A DNA stretch of 64,000 bases from Clostridium_AD estertheticum_D (GTDB lineage Bacteria > Bacillota > Clostridia > Clostridiales > Clostridiaceae), in assembly GCF_018861295.1 (NCBI RefSeq), contig NZ_JAHLDM010000008.1:1-64000 (forward strand), read 5' to 3'. Positions 62,310 to 64,000 of the stretch are shown piece by piece (position 1 is the first letter of the stretch; each line of letters begins with the position of its first letter). Position numbers and translations under genes: made by a program. Below the pieces are notes generated by a model, which was not told the DNA's origin, ran no database searches, and saw only the letters and a list, made by a program, of their open reading frames with translations.

Positions 62310-63728
62310 CTAACAATTTCTAAGATAATATTTCGTTATACTGATTAGACCTAGACTTTCTAGGTCTTTATCTTTATATGCAATATTCATAATTGGACTC
62401 TTGGATATTCTCCAATAACTTCTTCGTGTATTTGCATATTCCCAAGCCTTTTGTTTTGATAGCCCTCTCTTTTTAAGTTCCTTGAATCTCGTTCTGACCC
62501 TTTTCCATTGTTTCCATATACAGAGGCGTATCCTTCTCCTTAACCATTGGTCTAGCTCTTTTGCTATAGTTTTCATATTAGCTATCCTGAAATAATTTAT
62601 CCATCCTCGAAGTTTCTGTTTCAGTTTTTGGAATCTCCATTCTAGGCTTTTTCCATTACTCCTTGAAGTTACTTCTTTGATGTTTTTCTTAAGTTTTTCT
62701 ATAGCTTTCGGGTGTACACGTACTTGAATTCCACCTTTACCATTGTAAAATGAAAAGCTTAAATATTTCAGTTTCCATGGCCTAGTTACCTTACTTTTGT
62801 TTAGGTTTATTTTCAGTTTAAGTTCTTCCTCAAGAAATTTTGTAACTGACTTCATTACTCTTTCTGCAGAGCGTTTGCTCTTCACGTAGATATTACAATC
62901 ATCTGCAAAGCGACAAAATTTTAATCCACGCCTTTCTAATTCTTTATCCAATTCATTTAGATAAACATTACTTAGTAGCGGACTACATGGCCCACCCTGC
63001 GGGCATCCGACGTTTGTTTCTGCTACCACTCCGTTAATCATTACACCTGATTGTAAATATTTTCTTATTAATCTTAATACCTTTTTGTCATTTATATCCT
63101 TGGATAGGATGGACATGAGTTTATCATGATTTACAGTATCAAAATACTTAGATATGTCAATGTCAACGACCCATTTATAACCGTCTTTGATGTGTTCTTT
63201 ACATTTTTCAATCGCTTGGTGTTGACTTCTTCCTGGTCGGAATCCAAAACTTGTTTCTGAAAACTTTTCCTCGTAGATTGGTGTTAACACTTGGGCTATC
63301 GCCTGTTGTACTACCCTGTCTACTACCGTAGGTATTCCTAGGAGTCTTTTTCCACCGTCAGGTTTATCTATTTCTACCCTACGGACTGGCATTGGGGTAT
63401 AACTTTCTTCTATTAAATCCTTTTGAAGTTGGCTGTTGTTGCTTTTTAGGTATTCTAGTAGTTCATCTACTGTCATTCCATCCACGCCACTACTCCCTTT
63501 ATTATTCTTCACCTTTTTGTATGCTTTGTTCAAATTGTCACGATGAAGAATTTGCTCCATTAGGATATTAGTATCTCGTTTCTTGTCGTCTCTTCCATTC
63601 CTTGACGCCGAAGAAATACTCATCACTTCTATGTTATCTTGGATTTCCAACCCTACCTCGCATAGATAGTCTTCATTATGAAGTTTTCTGATTTCTACAT
63701 ATTTCTTTGAGTTCTTCAAAATTTTCAA
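62310..63728 (-). CDS. ltrA: Group II intron reverse transcriptase/maturase
   Basis: A 472-residue intron-encoded protein. The RT domain (about 60-320) has GVDGMTVDELL, SFGFRPGRSQHQAI, WVVDIDISKYFDTVNH and CPQGGPCSPLLSN. The catalytic FADD box is CRFADDCNIYV, an F-for-Y variant of YADD. The maturase X domain follows (GWINYFRIANM, about 365-375). The C-terminus (YWRISKSP, then GLISITKYY) lacks the HNH endonuclease, so it belongs to an endonuclease-less class. Homing would be by reverse splicing. The ORF is complete, so the element is potentially active. Confidence 0.92.
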   Translation of the reverse strand: MKILKNSKKYVEIRKLHNEDYLCEVGLEIQDNIEVMSISSASRNGRDDKKRDTNILMEQILHRDNLNKAYKKVKNNKGSSGVDGMTVDELLEYLKSNNSQLQKDLIEESYTPMPVRRVEIDKPDGGKRLLGIPTVVDRVVQQAIAQVLTPIYEEKFSETSFGFRPGRSQHQAIEKCKEHIKDGYKWVVDIDISKYFDTVNHDKLMSILSKDINDKKVLRLIRKYLQSGVMINGVVAETNVGCPQGGPCSPLLSNVYLNELDKELERRGLKFCRFADDCNIYVKSKRSAERVMKSVTKFLEEELKLKINLNKSKVTRPWKLKYLSFSFYNGKGGIQVRVHPKAIEKLKKNIKEVTSRSNGKSLEWRFQKLKQKLRGWINYFRIANMKTIAKELDQWLRRRIRLCIWKQWKRVRTRFKELKKRGLSKQKAWEYANTRRSYWRISKSPIMNIAYKDKDLESLGLISITKYYLRNC

Positions 63729-64000
63729 AACCTCCTATAGTTCAGCCCTTCCCAAAATATTTATAAATATTTTGGTACTATGGCGTCGGCTGACTGCTCA
63801 TGATAAATCTTATTTCAACCATGTATCGAAATACATCTTAACATGTCCATGAGCTCTCCCCGGGTAAGAACGCAATCTTTCTCTCCATGTATCTGCTACA
63901 TTTACACAGTATATTTTTGAATAGTTTTGGGCTTCAATTTGTTTAGCAATTTTACCCAATATACCATGCCTTATATGTAATTTCTGTTCGTCAGACCAGA

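Larger units (their letters stand above)
62224..64000 (-). mobile_element. Group II intron, 3' part (5' end outside the window)
   Basis: A retroelement that splices itself from RNA and reinserts into DNA with its encoded reverse transcriptase. The 3' part shows domain V (GAACCGCC paired with GGGTGGT, with a GGTATGC-containing middle) and domain VI (GGCTAATC/GATTAGCC), ending near TACTCGAT at 62224. Upstream of the ORF, AGTCAGCCGACGCCATAGTACC-type bases (split as AGTCAGCC and CCATAGTAC) are typical of domain II-IV junctions. No 5' GTGYG boundary is found before position 64000. It inserted upstream of zwf on the same strand. Confidence 0.85.

Overview
The window is very AT-rich and its genes use purine-rich GGAGG-type ribosome sites. 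Both points, plus an NAD-linked [FeFe]-hydrogenase, a complete Rnf complex, a spore-protein-like gene and Clostridium-style intrinsic terminators, indicate a spore-forming, strictly fermentative Firmicute, most likely a Clostridium. The species cannot be named from sequence alone. The region is ordinary chromosome made of many short operons, mostly on the minus strand, with few mobile elements. No phage, plasmid or CRISPR array is visible.

Layout. 1-4.8 kb: the edge of an unidentified gene, a rhomboid protease, adenosine deaminase with a CPBP membrane protease, and a divergent alanyl-tRNA-editing-like protein that has lost half of its zinc site. 4.8-9.1 kb: a thiamine salvage operon thiW-thiD-cytX-thiM-thiE behind a TPP riboswitch with a visible terminator. 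9-19.7 kb: glycerol kinase, a spore-protein-like repeat protein, ribosomal protein L25/Ctc, two transporters, an orphan mannose-family EIIA, a 55-residue ORF, a GH1 beta-glucosidase, an acetyltransferase and a DUF2156 protein. 20-35.5 kb: a CBS/CorC membrane protein, a DEAD-box helicase, a MacB-like ABC pair, a TPR protein, an SNF2 helicase with SWIM finger, an exported M16C peptidase, a lysozyme-like protein, an XRE regulator and a NUDIX hydrolase.

35.5-43.5 kb: hydCBA encodes a trimeric NAD(P)-linked [FeFe]-hydrogenase. It is followed by nhaA with a structured leader, a GGDEF protein fused to a ribbon-helix-helix DNA-binding tail, and a ClC exchanger. 43.8-51.7 kb: an integrase-like N-terminal domain standing alone, an alanine:Na+ symporter, a large SPFH protein, a tRNA-Lys, a nitroreductase and a HEAT-repeat methyltransferase. 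51.7-59.2 kb: two tandem nadE paralogues and the rseC-rnfCDGEAB operon. 59.9-62.1 kb: zwf with a cyclase-family hydrolase. 62.2 kb to the right edge: a group II intron with its reverse transcriptase, truncated by the window.

The genes form a redox theme. Rnf (ferredoxin:NAD+ with an ion gradient), the NAD-linked hydrogenase, NAD synthase and Zwf all act on the NAD(P)H pool. An identical 18-base Rex-like operator lies upstream of nadE and in the long non-coding region between zwf/cyclase and rseC-rnf. NhaA, ClC and the alanine symporter depend on or relieve the ion gradients.

The most interesting unexplained items are: the GGDEF-RHH fusion; the leader of nhaA, with alternative pairings and a terminator; a two-copy ~130-base inverted-repeat element with a compensatory base-pair change; the zinc-site-degenerate AlaX-like protein; the shared 18-base motif upstream of two small low-complexity genes; and the zwf-cyclase pairing.
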